A DNA stretch of 64,000 nucleotides from Candidatus Fimenecus excrementavium (GCA_018712805.1 DVGI01000042.1:1-64000); one strand, 5' to 3'. Positions 53,539-63,030 are shown, counted from the stretch's first letter. A program made the numbers and translations. The notes: a model not told the origin generated them from the sequence alone.

Positions 53539-55062
53539 TTATTGGTTTTTGGGCTGGCGGTTCGGGATTGTAAACGAGAACTCCGCAAACTCATTTTCCG
53601 CGCTGCGTGCCTGAATGGTGCCGCCGTGCATTTCAATAATGGTTTTGCAGATATAAAGCCCCAGGCCCGCGCCTTTTACGTCGTAGCTTCTGGATTTATC
53701 GACCTTATAGAACCGCTCAAACACGCGGGAAAGTTCTTCTGAAGAAATGCCCGTGCCGGTGTTGCGAATCGTGACGGTCGTATCCAGTGCATTTTGCGAA
53801 ACGGTGACGCGGATAATCCCGTTTTCCGTAAATTTGACCGCGTTGTCAATCAGGTTATAAATCACCTGGTGAAGCATATCTTTGTCCGCTTGAATAGTGG
53901 TCGGCTGTAAAGCATCTAAGCCTTGCACCTCAATATGCTTTTTGTCAATGAGCTGCTCAAAATTGAGCATGGTATTGAAGATTTCCTGGCAGAGGTCAAA
54001 CTCCTTGGGCTGCAACTGCAGCTCGCCCGCTTCGATTTTGGACATATTGAGCATCGCGGTTACAAGTCGGGACAGGCGCTTGGTTTCGGTGGAGACAATT
54101 TCTAAATAATGGTCTTGTTTTTCGGGCGGAATGGTGCCGTCCAAAATGCCGTCAATGAACCCGCCGATGGTCGTCATCGGTGTTTTCAGCTCGTGGGACA
54201 CATTGGCAACAAAACTTCGCCGCGAAGATTCCTGCAGCGCCAAAGACGCCGCCATTTTATTAAACGCGGTCGTCAGTTCCGCGAGTTCGTCGGTACCGTT
54301 GACGTGCACACGTGGGCTGAAATCACCGGTCGCGTAGGATTTAGCGGCGCGCGACATTTCGTTGAGCGGACGGACCAAATTGACGGTGAACAGATAAATC
54401 ACGACAAACCCGACCGCCAACGCCAAAAGCGACGCGAACACAAACATGCGCAGCACGTTGAAGATATATTCTTTAAAGCTCAAACTCACGGGTTCGGTGG
54501 CAAAAACAAACCCCAAAATCTGACCGTTGACCACGACCGGCTGCGCCGCCACAAGGTGTTGGGTGCTCAGCGTTCCGTCGAGCGTGCTTTTGACAAAATA
54601 GTTGCCCTTAGAAGCTTCGTCCAACACGCTTTGCGGAATTTGATAAGTATCGTGCAAAGAGCAGCCGCCGTTTGCCTTCACTTCCAGTGAGGAGGAAATC
54701 AACTCCTTGCAAAGAATCACATGCCCGTTCATGTCGCACATAAACACGTCGGCGTCAATCGCTTCGGAAACCGTGGTTAAGTTGTTGCAAATGAACACAA
54801 TCGAGCCGCGCGGTTCGTCCTGTAACCAGGAAGAAAGCACCTGAGACGTGGACGAAGCAACGGTTTTGGCATTTTCTTTGAGCAGCGCCGCTTTCTGATT
54901 GGACCAGTAGTTGGTGACGAACAGCGCGAGCATCAGCCCGAGTATTAAAAAGCAGATAAACACGATGATAAAAAACACCGTGAAGTATTTGACAAACATC
55001 GACTGATTGCGGAATTTGTGCATCAGTTTTTGTGAGAACTGTTTGATTTGCCCCTTCTGCAT
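53539..55062 (-). CDS. Sensor histidine kinase, OmpR-class partner
   Basis: A 507-residue membrane kinase. Helix 1 at about 26-50, an extracellular sensor of about 150 residues, helix 2 at about 205-228, HAMP at about 228-282, phosphoacceptor His290 in VSHELKTPMT. The ATPase domain shows N box HQVIYNLIDNAVKFT and G boxes around GTGISSEEL and GAGLGLYICK. It should phosphorylate the response regulator encoded 3 bases upstream. The signal is unknown; proximity to htrA suggests envelope or secretion stress. Confidence 0.94.
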   Translation of the reverse strand: MQKGQIKQFSQKLMHKFRNQSMFVKYFTVFFIIVFICFLILGLMLALFVTNYWSNQKAALLKENAKTVASSTSQVLSSWLQDEPRGSIVFICNNLTTVSEAIDADVFMCDMNGHVILCKELISSSLEVKANGGCSLHDTYQIPQSVLDEASKGNYFVKSTLDGTLSTQHLVAAQPVVVNGQILGFVFATEPVSLSFKEYIFNVLRMFVFASLLALAVGFVVIYLFTVNLVRPLNEMSRAAKSYATGDFSPRVHVNGTDELAELTTAFNKMAASLALQESSRRSFVANVSHELKTPMTTIGGFIDGILDGTIPPEKQDHYLEIVSTETKRLSRLVTAMLNMSKIEAGELQLQPKEFDLCQEIFNTMLNFEQLIDKKHIEVQGLDALQPTTIQADKDMLHQVIYNLIDNAVKFTENGIIRVTVSQNALDTTVTIRNTGTGISSEELSRVFERFYKVDKSRSYDVKGAGLGLYICKTIIEMHGGTIQARSAENEFAEFSFTIPNRQPKNQ

Positions 55063-55065
55063 AAA

Positions 55066-55761
55066 TCAGGCGTCCTTTGTTTCAAATTTATAGCCGACGC
55101 CCCAAACGGTTTTCAGCTCCCATTTGTCGGAAACGCCTTCGAGCTTTTCACGCAGACGTTTGACGTGGACGTCAACGGTGCGGGAATCGCCGTAATAATC
55201 AAAGCCCCACACTTCATCAAGCAGTTGGTCGCGCGTAAACACGCGGTTGGGGTTCGAGGCGAGGTGGTAAATCAGCTCCAGCTCTTTGGGCGGGGTGTCC
55301 ACCGGCGTGCCGTTGACCTTCATTTCATAATTGGTGAGGTTGATGGAAAGGTTTTCGTAATTAACTTCTTTCGGCGCGTCGGCGTTGTTCGAGCTGCCGG
55401 CGCGGCGCAGAACCGCCTTAATGCGCGCCACCATTTCTTTGGTGTCAAAAGGCTTGGTCATATAATCGTCGGCACCGAGCTCCAGCCCGAGGACTTTGTC
55501 GAACGTCTCGCCTTTCGCGGTCAGCATGATAATCGGTTTGTCGGAGAATTTGCGGATTTCCCGGCAGACCTGCCAGCCGTCGAGTTTGGGCAGCATGATG
55601 TCAAGCAGCATCAAATCGGGGTTTTCCTGTTTGAACGCATTGACCGCGGAAACGCCGTCGTTGACGATTTTAACGGTGTAGCCCTCTTTTTCGAGATACA
55701 GTCGAATCAACTCGCAGATGTTGGAGTCGTCGTCTACCACAAGAATTTTCTCATTTGGCAT
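55066..55761 (-). CDS. OmpR/PhoB-family response regulator
   Basis: A 231-residue regulator. The receiver domain has VVDDDSN at the N-terminus, phosphoacceptor Asp54 in MLLDIMLP and the conserved Lys in TAKGE. The C-terminal winged helix is typical of OmpR/PhoB (ELELIYHLASNPNRVFTRDQLL, YGDSRTVDVHVKRLREKL, VWGVGYKFE). AAGGGTGA precedes the ATG at 55761. Likely target: the direct repeats upstream of htrA. Confidence 0.95.
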   Translation of the reverse strand: MPNEKILVVDDDSNICELIRLYLEKEGYTVKIVNDGVSAVNAFKQENPDLMLLDIMLPKLDGWQVCREIRKFSDKPIIMLTAKGETFDKVLGLELGADDYMTKPFDTKEMVARIKAVLRRAGSSNNADAPKEVNYENLSINLTNYEMKVNGTPVDTPPKELELIYHLASNPNRVFTRDQLLDEVWGFDYYGDSRTVDVHVKRLREKLEGVSDKWELKTVWGVGYKFETKDA

Positions 55762-55799
55762 AATTTTCACCCTTTCCGGACAATTTAACAATCGTTTCT

Positions 55800-55805
55800 A
55801 TTATA
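55800..55805 (-). promoter_or_regulatory. -10 box upstream of the response regulator gene
   Basis: Perfect TATAAT on the minus strand, 38 bases before the start; no good -35 at 17 bases, so activation is possible. Confidence 0.45.
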
Positions 55806-55872
55806 TTGGGTATTTAAAAATAAGATATGAACAAAAATGGAAGCATTTGTTAAAGTCGGCTTCCCTTTTAGC

Positions 55873-55907
55873 AAAATACCACCCAAAGGCGCTTTGGATG
55901 GTATTTT
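55873..55907 (-). terminator. Terminator of the galM-ilvN-leuCD operon
   Basis: AAAATACCA plus CCAAAG (55873-55888) pairs with CTTTGG plus TGGTATTTT (55892-55907) with one mismatch; a TTTTGCTAAAA run follows on the minus strand. Confidence 0.85.
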
Positions 55908-55925
55908 CGGGGTATTCAGTTGCGG

Positions 55926-56405
55926 TTATTTCAAAGAGGCCAAAAGCCCGCCTTTTTGAATAATATTCTGAATGAACGGCGGGAACGGTTCAGCCTTATA
56001 GGTCTTGTTTTTGGTGAGGTTCGTAATTACACCGCTGTCAAAATCGACCGCGACCTCGTCGCCGTCGTCGATGTCGTCCCCCGCTTCGGGGCACTCTAAA
56101 ATCGGCAAACCGATATTCAGCGCGTTGCGATAGAAAATGCGGGCGAAGTTCTTGGCGATAACGCAGGAAACGCCGGACGCCTTAATCGCAATCGGCGCAT
56201 GCTCACGCGAAGAACCGCAGCCGAAGTTTACGCCCGCGACCATAATATCGCCGGGCTTTACCTTTTCGACAAAGGTTTTGTCAATGTCTTCCATGCAGTG
56301 CGCCGCCAACTCTTTCGGGTCGCCGGTATTTAAGTAGCGCGCGGGAATGATGACGTCGGTGTCTACATGGTCACCGTATTTATGTACTTTTCCTTGAATT
56401 TTCAT
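55926..56405 (-). CDS. leuD: 3-isopropylmalate dehydratase small subunit
   Basis: A 159-residue LeuD of the short archaeal/clostridial type. [16 protein letters not shown] near 18-33 and [14 protein letters not shown] near 60-73 are the family signatures. With LeuC it isomerises 2- to 3-isopropylmalate in leucine synthesis. It begins 19 bases after leuC and ends at a strong terminator, so leuB is not in this unit. Confidence 0.95.
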   Translation of the reverse strand: MKIQGKVHKYGDHVDTDVIIPARYLNTGDPKELAAHCMEDIDKTFVEKVKPGDIMVAGVNFGCGSSREHAPIAIKASGVSCVIAKNFARIFYRNALNIGLPILECPEAGDDIDDGDEVAVDFDSGVITNLTKNKTYKAEPFPPFIQNIIQKGGLLASLK

Positions 56406-56424
56406 TGCAATCCGTCCTTTCCAG

Positions 56425-57687
56425 TCAGTCTAAATCTGCGGGCGAAGCGATACAGCCTTTTACCGCGCTTGCCGCCGCCACATAGGGGCTTGCAAGATAC
56501 ACTTCGCTTTCCGGGTGACCCATTCGGCCGACAAAGTTGCGGTTGGTTGTGGAAACCGCGCGTTCGCCCGCCGCGAGAATGCCCATATGCCCGCCGAGGC
56601 ACGGGCCGCAGGTCGGGGTGGAAACAATCGCGCCCGCCTTGACGAAGGCTTCGGTAAGTCCTTCTTTGATGCACTGCAAATACACGGTTTGCGTAGCGGG
56701 AATAACAATCACGCGCACGCCGTCCGCAACGGTTCTGCCGCGCAGGACTTCCGCCGCGGCACGCATATCTTCGATTCTGCCGTTGGTGCAGGAACCGATA
56801 ACGACCTGGTCAATCGGGATTTTTTCGATTTCGTCGACGGTGTGGGTGTTTTCCGGCAAATGCGGGAAAGCGACCGTGGGTTTGAGGGTATTCAAATCAA
56901 TTTCCACGACCTCGTCATATTCTGCATCTGCGTACGCTTCAAAAATGACGGGCTTACGGCTGGTTCTGCCTTTCATATAAGCGAGCGTTTTTTCATCGAC
57001 CGGGAAAATGCCGTTTTTCGCGCCGCATTCAATCGCCATATTGGCAATACAGAAGCGGTCGTCCATCGACAGGTTTTTCAGCCCGTCGCCGGCGAATTCC
57101 AGAGAACGGTAACGCGCGCCGTCGACGCCGATTTTGCCGATTAAATGCAAAATGACATCTTTGCCGCTGACGTATTTTTGGAAATTGCCGGTGATTTTCA
57201 CCTGGATTGCCGACGGGACTTTGAACCAGGCTCTGCCGGAAATCATGCCCGCCGCCATGTCGGTGGAACCGACGCCGGTGGAAAACGCGCCGAGCGCGCC
57301 GTAGGTGCAGGTGTGAGAGTCGGCGCCGATGACGGTGTCGCCGGAAATCACGAGGCCCTGTTCGGGGAGCAGCGCGTGCTCGATGCCCATTTTGCCGACA
57401 TCGAAGAAGTTTTTAATGCCGTATTCTTTCGCAAAGGTCCGCACCTTTTTGCAGTTTTCGGCGGATTTAATATCTTTGTTCGGGGTGAAGTGGTCCATCA
57501 CGAGCGCAATGCGGTCTTTGTCAAAGACTTTCGAGAAGCCTTTGTCCTGCATTTCGTGAATCGCCACGGGCGAAGTTACGTCGTTGCCCATGACGAGGTC
57601 CAAATTGACCTCAATCAACTGCCCTGCCGTGACGGAATCAAGACCTGCGTGCGCGGCAAGAATTTTTTGTGTCATTGTCATGCCCAT
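56425..57687 (-). CDS. leuC: 3-isopropylmalate dehydratase large subunit
   Basis: A 420-residue aconitase-type subunit. The cluster ligands are in GSCTNGR and [33 protein letters not shown] is another signature block. Length matches the short LeuC/HacA class that pairs with the small LeuD seen next. GGAGC lies upstream of the ATG. 15 bases after ilvN. Confidence 0.95.
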   Translation of the reverse strand: MGMTMTQKILAAHAGLDSVTAGQLIEVNLDLVMGNDVTSPVAIHEMQDKGFSKVFDKDRIALVMDHFTPNKDIKSAENCKKVRTFAKEYGIKNFFDVGKMGIEHALLPEQGLVISGDTVIGADSHTCTYGALGAFSTGVGSTDMAAGMISGRAWFKVPSAIQVKITGNFQKYVSGKDVILHLIGKIGVDGARYRSLEFAGDGLKNLSMDDRFCIANMAIECGAKNGIFPVDEKTLAYMKGRTSRKPVIFEAYADAEYDEVVEIDLNTLKPTVAFPHLPENTHTVDEIEKIPIDQVVIGSCTNGRIEDMRAAAEVLRGRTVADGVRVIVIPATQTVYLQCIKEGLTEAFVKAGAIVSTPTCGPCLGGHMGILAAGERAVSTTNRNFVGRMGHPESEVYLASPYVAAASAVKGCIASPADLD

Positions 57688-57702
57688 TGAAATTTGCTCC
57701 TT

Positions 57703-58230
57703 TTACTCGGTAATGCCGTTGATATTGGTATCGCCCTTTTCGAGCGCCGTAAGACCGGAGCGCGACAGCTCGATGATGCCGTGCTTGGTCATTTTGTCGA
57801 TGAATTTGTCAATCAGCGACGGAAGGCCGGTGAGCTCCGCCGTGATGGTGGTGTGGCCGATGTCTTTGACACGCCCGCCGAAGCCGTTGATGGTCTTGAG
57901 CACCGCGGTGCGCTGGCTGTTGAGCGCGTGCACTTTTATAAGCAGCAGTTCGCTCGAAATCAACTTGCCTTCGTTGAGCTTGACAACTTTGATAACGTCT
58001 TCAAGCTTTGAGAGCTGCTTTTCCACCTGCATGAATTTATAAGGCTCAACGTCGGAAACAATCGTAATACGCGAATACAGCGGATTTTCGGTTTCGGCGA
58101 CCGTTAAGCTTATCACGTTATAGCCGCGGCGCGCAAACAAACTTGCCACACGCAGCAAAACGCCGGTACGGTTATAGACGAGTGCGGAAAGAAAAATTCT
58201 TTCTAAATTTTCTTGCTTAATTTCTTGCAT
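57703..58230 (-). CDS. ilvN: Acetolactate synthase small (regulatory) subunit
   Basis: A 175-residue IlvN/IlvH with an N-terminal ACT domain (about 12-85, NRTGVLLRVASLFARRGYNVISLTV) that binds valine in feedback control, and a C-terminal ALS_ss_C domain. The catalytic subunit IlvB is not encoded in the window. It is placed between galM and leuC, 12 bases after galM. AGAGGTAA precedes the ATG. Confidence 0.93.
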   Translation of the reverse strand: MQEIKQENLERIFLSALVYNRTGVLLRVASLFARRGYNVISLTVAETENPLYSRITIVSDVEPYKFMQVEKQLSKLEDVIKVVKLNEGKLISSELLLIKVHALNSQRTAVLKTINGFGGRVKDIGHTTITAELTGLPSLIDKFIDKMTKHGIIELSRSGLTALEKGDTNINGITE

Positions 58231-58242
58231 ATAAATTACCTC

Positions 58243-59292
58243 TTATTCTGCGGAGAATTGATAAATCGTGGTGGAAACAAACGGGTTTTCCGGCGTGAAC
58301 AAACACGGCGGAAATGCCGGGTGATTTAGGCAATCGGGATAGAACTGCGTTTCGAGGCAAAAGCCCTGCCGATATTGCAGCGGTTTTCCGGCTTTGCCGA
58401 CTTGCGAGCCGTCCAAAAAGTTGCCGATATAAAACTGCACGCCGGGAAGGTCTGTGTAAGCGCGCATCACGCGCCCGGACTTCGGTTCCCAAACGGCGGC
58501 AAATTCTTTGAATGTGCCGTCATAATTTTCAATACAGAAATTATGGTCATAGCCGCGGCCGATTTTCAGTTGTTCGTCATCGTGGTTTAAGTCACGCCCG
58601 ATTTTTTTCGGAAGTCTGAAATCAAACGGTGTGCCTTCAACGGGGCGGATTTCGCCGGTGGGAATGCAAATGGCATCGGTCGGCGTATAAGCGTCGCAAA
58701 ACAGCTGCAAAACGTGCTCGGTCACCGGGCCTTTGTCGAAGCCTTCCAAATTAAAATAGGAATGGTTTGTTACATTCAGCGCGGTTTTGCGGTCGGGCAC
58801 ACATTCGTAATGGATTTTCACCGCGTTGTTGTCATCGAACGAGAAGGTCACGGCATTTTTAACATTACCGGGGAAGCCTTCCGCGCCGTCGGGACTTTCA
58901 TAAGTAAAGCGAACCGCATTGTCACCGACAATTTTCGCCTGCCAAACGGCGGAAGAATATTCGTGGTTGCCGTGGAGGGTAATCTGCCCGTTTACATTTT
59001 TGGTAATCGGGTAATTTTTGCCGTCAATCGTAATTCCGCAGCCGGCAATGCGGTTGGCAACTCTGCCGACCGTGCGGCCTTGGGAGTCGGTGCATTTTTC
59101 TTGCTGTTCCATTGTGTCAAAGCCTACAAGAACGTCATAAAGCGCACCGTTTCGGTCGGGCACGACGATTTTGTTAAGCGTTGCGCCGTAAGAAACAAGT
59201 TCAATATAAGCGCCTTTCGCGTTTGTAACGGTAAACGCCGGGACCTCGCGGCCGTCTTTGGTTTTTCCGTATAAAAACTGTTCCACTTTCAC
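58243..59292 (-). CDS. galM: Aldose 1-epimerase (mutarotase)
   Basis: A 349-residue GalM, interconverting alpha and beta anomers of galactose and glucose. Seen: GATLNKIVVPDRNG, GRVANRIAG, LHGN with the catalytic His region, NVTNHSYFNLEG with the second His, and YDHNFCI and QFYPDC toward the C-terminus with the catalytic Glu in CLETQFY. The GTG at 59292 fits the GAGGTGG spacing; a GTG at 59301 overlaps that site. It leads a unit with branched-chain amino acid genes, an unusual partner set. Confidence 0.92.
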   Translation of the reverse strand: MKVEQFLYGKTKDGREVPAFTVTNAKGAYIELVSYGATLNKIVVPDRNGALYDVLVGFDTMEQQEKCTDSQGRTVGRVANRIAGCGITIDGKNYPITKNVNGQITLHGNHEYSSAVWQAKIVGDNAVRFTYESPDGAEGFPGNVKNAVTFSFDDNNAVKIHYECVPDRKTALNVTNHSYFNLEGFDKGPVTEHVLQLFCDAYTPTDAICIPTGEIRPVEGTPFDFRLPKKIGRDLNHDDEQLKIGRGYDHNFCIENYDGTFKEFAAVWEPKSGRVMRAYTDLPGVQFYIGNFLDGSQVGKAGKPLQYRQGFCLETQFYPDCLNHPAFPPCLFTPENPFVSTTIYQFSAE

Positions 59293-59332
59293 CGTTTCCA
59301 CCTCTTAGAAAACCGTTTTCCATATTTAGATA

Positions 59333-59361
59333 AGTATAGTATTTTCAAGGCGGCTTGTCAA
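59333..59361 (-). promoter_or_regulatory. Promoter of galM-ilvN-leuCD
   Basis: Minus strand TTGACA (59356-59361), 17-base spacer, TATACT (59333-59338). The leader is only about 35 bases, so there is no room for a T-box or leucine leader peptide. Confidence 0.8.
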
Positions 59362-59381
59362 GAAATCCAAGCGGAATTTGC

Positions 59382-59413
59382 AAAAGAAAAACCGGCATAT
59401 TGCAGCCGGTTTT
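59382..59413 (-). terminator. Terminator of the GntR-DUF5808 unit
   Basis: AAAAACCGGC (59387-59396) pairs with GCCGGTTTT (59405-59413). Confidence 0.8.
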
Positions 59414-59444
59414 CAAATCTGTCGGTATTGCTGTAAAAAGTGCG

Positions 59445-60824
59445 TTATTCCCCGGCCTGCCAAGCCAAAAGCGTTTTGTAAAGCGCCTCGGTTTTTTCCG
59501 TGGATTCTTCGTTGACAAACACATAGGAAACGCCGTCCGTGTCGGACACGGTCAGCACCACCGCACAAGGCACATCGTTGTAAACATACAGCATACAGTC
59601 GCCGTAGCCGTCCAAACAGAAATGGCCGAAGCTTTTCTCGAGTCCGCCGTAGCCGTTGGTGCGCACACCGGAGGGCAACCCCCCGGAAATCAGTTCGACG
59701 TTTTGCACTTCGTCTCGCGTTACGGTTTTGTCATACATCGCCGCGTCAAACACGGCCGCATCGGGGGTGACGTGTACCTCGTACCCCTTCAAGCCGCTGC
59801 CGAACGCGAACAGCAAAATTGCCGCAATCAATACCCAAATACCGGCGAAAATCGCTTTGCCCGCCGGGCGGCCTAAGTTGATCGTCCAGCCCATGCTCGC
59901 CACGCGCTTGGGTACAAAAATACGCGGGTCGGCGGGATCATAATAACAGCCCCATTTCCATTTTGAATCGCGCTCGGGTGCTGCTTCCGCGGTAACCTCC
60001 GCCACGGAATCCTCCAGCTTATGAAGCGTCTTTTGCTGCCAAAAAGCACAGCCTAAAAGTATGGCGAGCAGAACGACGACGCTCGCGATGCCTCCGGCAA
60101 CGCTTCTCAGCACACAGTTGGAAACGAAAAAGCCGAGCCAAAACAAAAGCCCTGCAAGCGCAATCACCGTTGCGGAAACGGACTGCACGCGCTCGGTGCG
60201 GCGGGCGAGCATTTGCGCAAGGGCGGTGTCATCGCTTGTCAGCCGCACGGGCAGGCGTTTCATTTGATAATACACGCCGGTAAACAAAAGCTGGCACAAA
60301 GGACCGATAAACGAAAACCCGAACGGCATATATTCTTGAAATTCCGGCTTCCAAAGCAGTACGCCGACCGGGATAAAGCTCAGAATGAAAAACACCCAGA
60401 CGAACACCGATGGAACCGCGCTTTTCCCCTTTTCACGGCTGACGGAAAGGTCAACCGTCACGTCCGTTTTAACGGGCGGCGTCCACCCTTTCTCTTTTCG
60501 CAACCGCAAAAGGGCTTTTTGGGAAGCCGAAAAGCAAAGCCAGCTGCCCGCAAGGTCCGCCACAACCAAAAGGAACATCAGAATTTCGCCGTAGGCGCGC
60601 ACGGCGGGTAACCGCAAAATTAAGCTAACCGCCGCGAGCACAACAAACACCGCCGCCATGCCGATTGCAAAGCGGCGCACGACTGCTTTGATTTCCGGCG
60701 CGTACCGGTGTTCCGGTAAAAAACGCACGCCGAGCACCTGGGTGCCCTGCCGCACGCTGAGAACGCCCACAAAAAACATCGTAAGGAACAAAATCCACAG
60801 GATAATTAAAAAGGTCCAAATCAT
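59445..60824 (-). CDS. DUF5808 membrane protein
   Basis: A 459-residue membrane protein with about eight hydrophobic segments. The block KWGCYYDPADPRIFVPKRVASMGWTINLGRP near 290-320 is the DUF5808 signature; the N-terminal part resembles DUF1648-type proteins, and the last 110 residues are a soluble extracellular or PH-like domain. Function unknown. It overlaps the GntR gene by ATGA and is therefore translationally coupled to it, a pairing often seen for this family. Confidence 0.85.
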   Translation of the reverse strand: MIWTFLIILWILFLTMFFVGVLSVRQGTQVLGVRFLPEHRYAPEIKAVVRRFAIGMAAVFVVLAAVSLILRLPAVRAYGEILMFLLVVADLAGSWLCFSASQKALLRLRKEKGWTPPVKTDVTVDLSVSREKGKSAVPSVFVWVFFILSFIPVGVLLWKPEFQEYMPFGFSFIGPLCQLLFTGVYYQMKRLPVRLTSDDTALAQMLARRTERVQSVSATVIALAGLLFWLGFFVSNCVLRSVAGGIASVVVLLAILLGCAFWQQKTLHKLEDSVAEVTAEAAPERDSKWKWGCYYDPADPRIFVPKRVASMGWTINLGRPAGKAIFAGIWVLIAAILLFAFGSGLKGYEVHVTPDAAVFDAAMYDKTVTRDEVQNVELISGGLPSGVRTNGYGGLEKSFGHFCLDGYGDCMLYVYNDVPCAVVLTVSDTDGVSYVFVNEESTEKTEALYKTLLAWQAGE

Positions 60825-61213
60825 TTTGACGCCTCCTTGTTTTCATAGACACCGGAAGTCAGTTCTAAAAGCCGTTTTTCAAGCTGTGCCTGCGGCACGC
60901 CGCCCGCTTTCGCTTCGGCAATCAGAAGTTTTGCACGGCGGTCAAAATCCGCCGAGGGCAGCAAATTCGCGCCGTCTTTTTCGCACACCTGCGCGCCGTG
61001 GCGGCGGTCAACCGCAATCACGCCCTCGGATTTTAACAGCGCATAAGCCTTGTTGACCGTCATCGGATTGACGCCGATGTCCGCGGCAAGCTGGCGCACC
61101 GCCGGGAGACGTTCGCCGGGGGACAGCGCCCCGGTCGCCGCGCCGTAAACAATCTGGTCACGGATTTGCTTATAAATCGGCACTTCGCTTGTCATATCAA
61201 TTTGCAGACGCAC
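60821..61213 (-). CDS. GntR-family regulator, YtrA subfamily
   Basis: A 130-residue short GntR regulator. The winged helix has PIYKQIRDQIVYGAATGAL, LPAVRQLAADIGVNPMTVNKAYALL and the wing DRRHGAQVC. Only a short C-terminal dimerisation helix follows, as in the YtrA subfamily, whose members usually control membrane-protein or ABC operons directly behind them. The GTG at 61213 follows GCGGTGA. A perfect inverted repeat on its promoter is the likely autoregulatory site. Confidence 0.92.
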   Translation of the reverse strand: MRLQIDMTSEVPIYKQIRDQIVYGAATGALSPGERLPAVRQLAADIGVNPMTVNKAYALLKSEGVIAVDRRHGAQVCEKDGANLLPSADFDRRAKLLIAEAKAGGVPQAQLEKRLLELTSGVYENKEASK

Positions 61214-61235
61214 AATAATCACCGCTTTCGCTTTC

Positions 61236-61260
61236 TTTGTATTAGTTATTATAATACAAA
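61236..61260. promoter_or_regulatory. GntR/YtrA operator over the -10 box
   Basis: TTTGTATTA (61236-61244) and TAATACAAA (61252-61260), perfect 9-base arms with 7 bases between, covering the -10 box and start point of the GntR promoter. Confidence 0.75.
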
Positions 61261-61276
61261 TAATTCATATTGTCAA
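61248..61276 (-). promoter_or_regulatory. Consensus promoter of the GntR-DUF5808 unit
   Basis: Minus strand perfect TTGACA (61271-61276), 17-base spacer, perfect TATAAT (61248-61253). Confidence 0.88.
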
Positions 61277-61309
61277 CATGCTTTCTCTCCCAAAAATCCC
61301 CAAATTCTA

Positions 61310-61338
61310 TTGCAAAGCTGTTTTATGCACGGTACAAT
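61310..61338 (+). promoter_or_regulatory. Promoter of the GH43 gene
   Basis: TTGCAA (61310-61315), 17-base spacer, TACAAT (61333-61338). Only 17 bases separate the -10 box from the start codon, so the leader is very short. Confidence 0.6.
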
Positions 61339-61355
61339 AGGCTTGAGGTGAGGAT

Positions 61356-62999
61356 ATGAAAAAGGCGGTAAAATATTTTTCTTTACTATTGGCGTTTCTG
61401 TTTACGGCGCTTTGCTTTACAAGCTGCGGCGCAGGCAGCACAGAAGCTGTGATGATGCCGCTTGCGGGCGACGCACTGCAGTTTGATGACAGCCGCGGCG
61501 TTTCGGTGCATGACCCGTCGATTTACAAGGCGAAAGACGGCACCTATTACATCACCGGCTCGCACATCGCGAGCGCCAAAAGCACCGATTTAATCCACTG
61601 GCAGACGATAAGCGCCGGCGTGTTTGACAGCAACCGCACGCTGGTAGCAGAGGGCTCAACGCTTCGCGAAAGCTTTCAAAAAGCGTTCGCTTGGTGTGAC
61701 GGCGCGCAGCGGCTTTGGGGCTATGAAGAAGACAAATGGGAAACCAACGTCTGGGCGTCGGACGTCATTTACAACGAAGCGATGGGGAAATACTGCTATT
61801 ACGCCTGCGCCTCGGTTTGGGGCACGACGGGGTCGGTCATTTGGCTTGCGGTGTCGGACAGCCCGGAGGGTACATTCCAATTTGTAGACACGTTGGTTTA
61901 CAGCGGGTTCAGCAACCGCACGACGCTCTTCGGCAAGCCGAAAAATCAACTGTACTATTCTTTCACCAACATCGGCGATTTGATTGAAGCCGGCGTATTC
62001 ACAAAAGAAGAGGTCGAGGCGAAAGACTGGTTTGACAAAGACGGCAACTATGACTGTTCTTACGGGAAGTACCCGAACGCCATTGACCCCGCGGTGTTTT
62101 ACGACAAAGACGGCAATTTGTGGATGGCTTACGGCTCTTACAGCGGCGGGATTTATATTATGCCTCTTATCGAAGAAACCGGTTTGCCGGATTATGACGC
62201 GATGCGCAACGCTGACGGCTATGACATTTATTTCGGAAAACAGCTTTCCTGCACCAACGAAGCAACGCGCGGCACGGGCGAAGGGCCGTTCATTGTTTAC
62301 GACAAGCAAAGCGGATACTATTATATGTTCCTTTCCTACGGCGGGCTCGGCGCGCTGGACGGATACAACATTCGCGAATACCGCAGCGAAAACCCCGACG
62401 GTCCCTATTTAGACCTTGCGGGCAATGACGCGAAAGACATGAAAAACACCGGCACAAAGCTTATCGGCAACTATCAGTTTTCCTTTGACGAACAGGCGGT
62501 ACTCTCCCCCGGGCACTCCTCCTGTCTTATCGATGATGACGGCAAAATTTATCAGGTTTATCACCAACGCTACAACGACGGCGAGGGCGCGTTCCACAAC
62601 GTACAGGTGCACCAAATGCTCCGCACCGAAAACGGGTGGCTTACGATGCTGCCGCTTGCCTTTAACGGTGAAACGGCTTCCGCCGTGACGAGCGCGGACT
62701 TAAACGACGAATATGAATTGGTCATTTTCTCCGCCGACACAAAATCCACCGACGACCGGGCAAAAATCGGCGACACGATTGAAAAGACCGTGACGGCGGT
62801 GATACAAGACGGCAAGCTCACGGTAAACGGCAAGACCTATCCCCTTTCGCTTACAAACGGCAAATACACCTTTACACTGGAAATGGACGGCGAGGTGTTT
62901 TACGGCGCGTGCTGTAAAGGCACGAAGAACGGCAAAACCGTGATGACCCTTTCCGCGGTATCCGACCGAAACCGCACGCTTTGGGCAGTCGGGAAGTAA
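61356..62999 (+). CDS. GH43 lipoprotein, arabinan-degrading type
   Basis: A 547-residue surface lipoprotein. The signal peptide ends in CFTSCG with the lipidated Cys near 25. The GH43 five-bladed propeller carries the base Asp in SVHDPSIY (near 53), the pKa modulator Asp in AIDPAVFY and the acid Glu in GEGPFI. A block PGHSSCLIDDDGKIYQVYHQR is typical of endo-1,5-alpha-L-arabinanases with a C-terminal extra domain; residues about 445-547 form such a beta-rich domain. It should cut arabinan outside the cell, though other GH43 activities cannot be excluded. GAGGTGAGG precedes the ATG. Confidence 0.88.
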   Translation: MKKAVKYFSLLLAFLFTALCFTSCGAGSTEAVMMPLAGDALQFDDSRGVSVHDPSIYKAKDGTYYITGSHIASAKSTDLIHWQTISAGVFDSNRTLVAEGSTLRESFQKAFAWCDGAQRLWGYEEDKWETNVWASDVIYNEAMGKYCYYACASVWGTTGSVIWLAVSDSPEGTFQFVDTLVYSGFSNRTTLFGKPKNQLYYSFTNIGDLIEAGVFTKEEVEAKDWFDKDGNYDCSYGKYPNAIDPAVFYDKDGNLWMAYGSYSGGIYIMPLIEETGLPDYDAMRNADGYDIYFGKQLSCTNEATRGTGEGPFIVYDKQSGYYYMFLSYGGLGALDGYNIREYRSENPDGPYLDLAGNDAKDMKNTGTKLIGNYQFSFDEQAVLSPGHSSCLIDDDGKIYQVYHQRYNDGEGAFHNVQVHQMLRTENGWLTMLPLAFNGETASAVTSADLNDEYELVIFSADTKSTDDRAKIGDTIEKTVTAVIQDGKLTVNGKTYPLSLTNGKYTFTLEMDGEVFYGACCKGTKNGKTVMTLSAVSDRNRTLWAVGK

Positions 63000-63030
63000 C
63001 CGCACAAAGCAACGAAAAAGTTCAGGAAGA

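Noticed and set aside
57703-59361. T-box or leucine attenuator expected before the branched-chain genes
   Set aside because: The promoter at 59333-59361 leaves a leader of about 35 bases, and the genes inside the unit are 12-19 bases apart, so no such structure fits.
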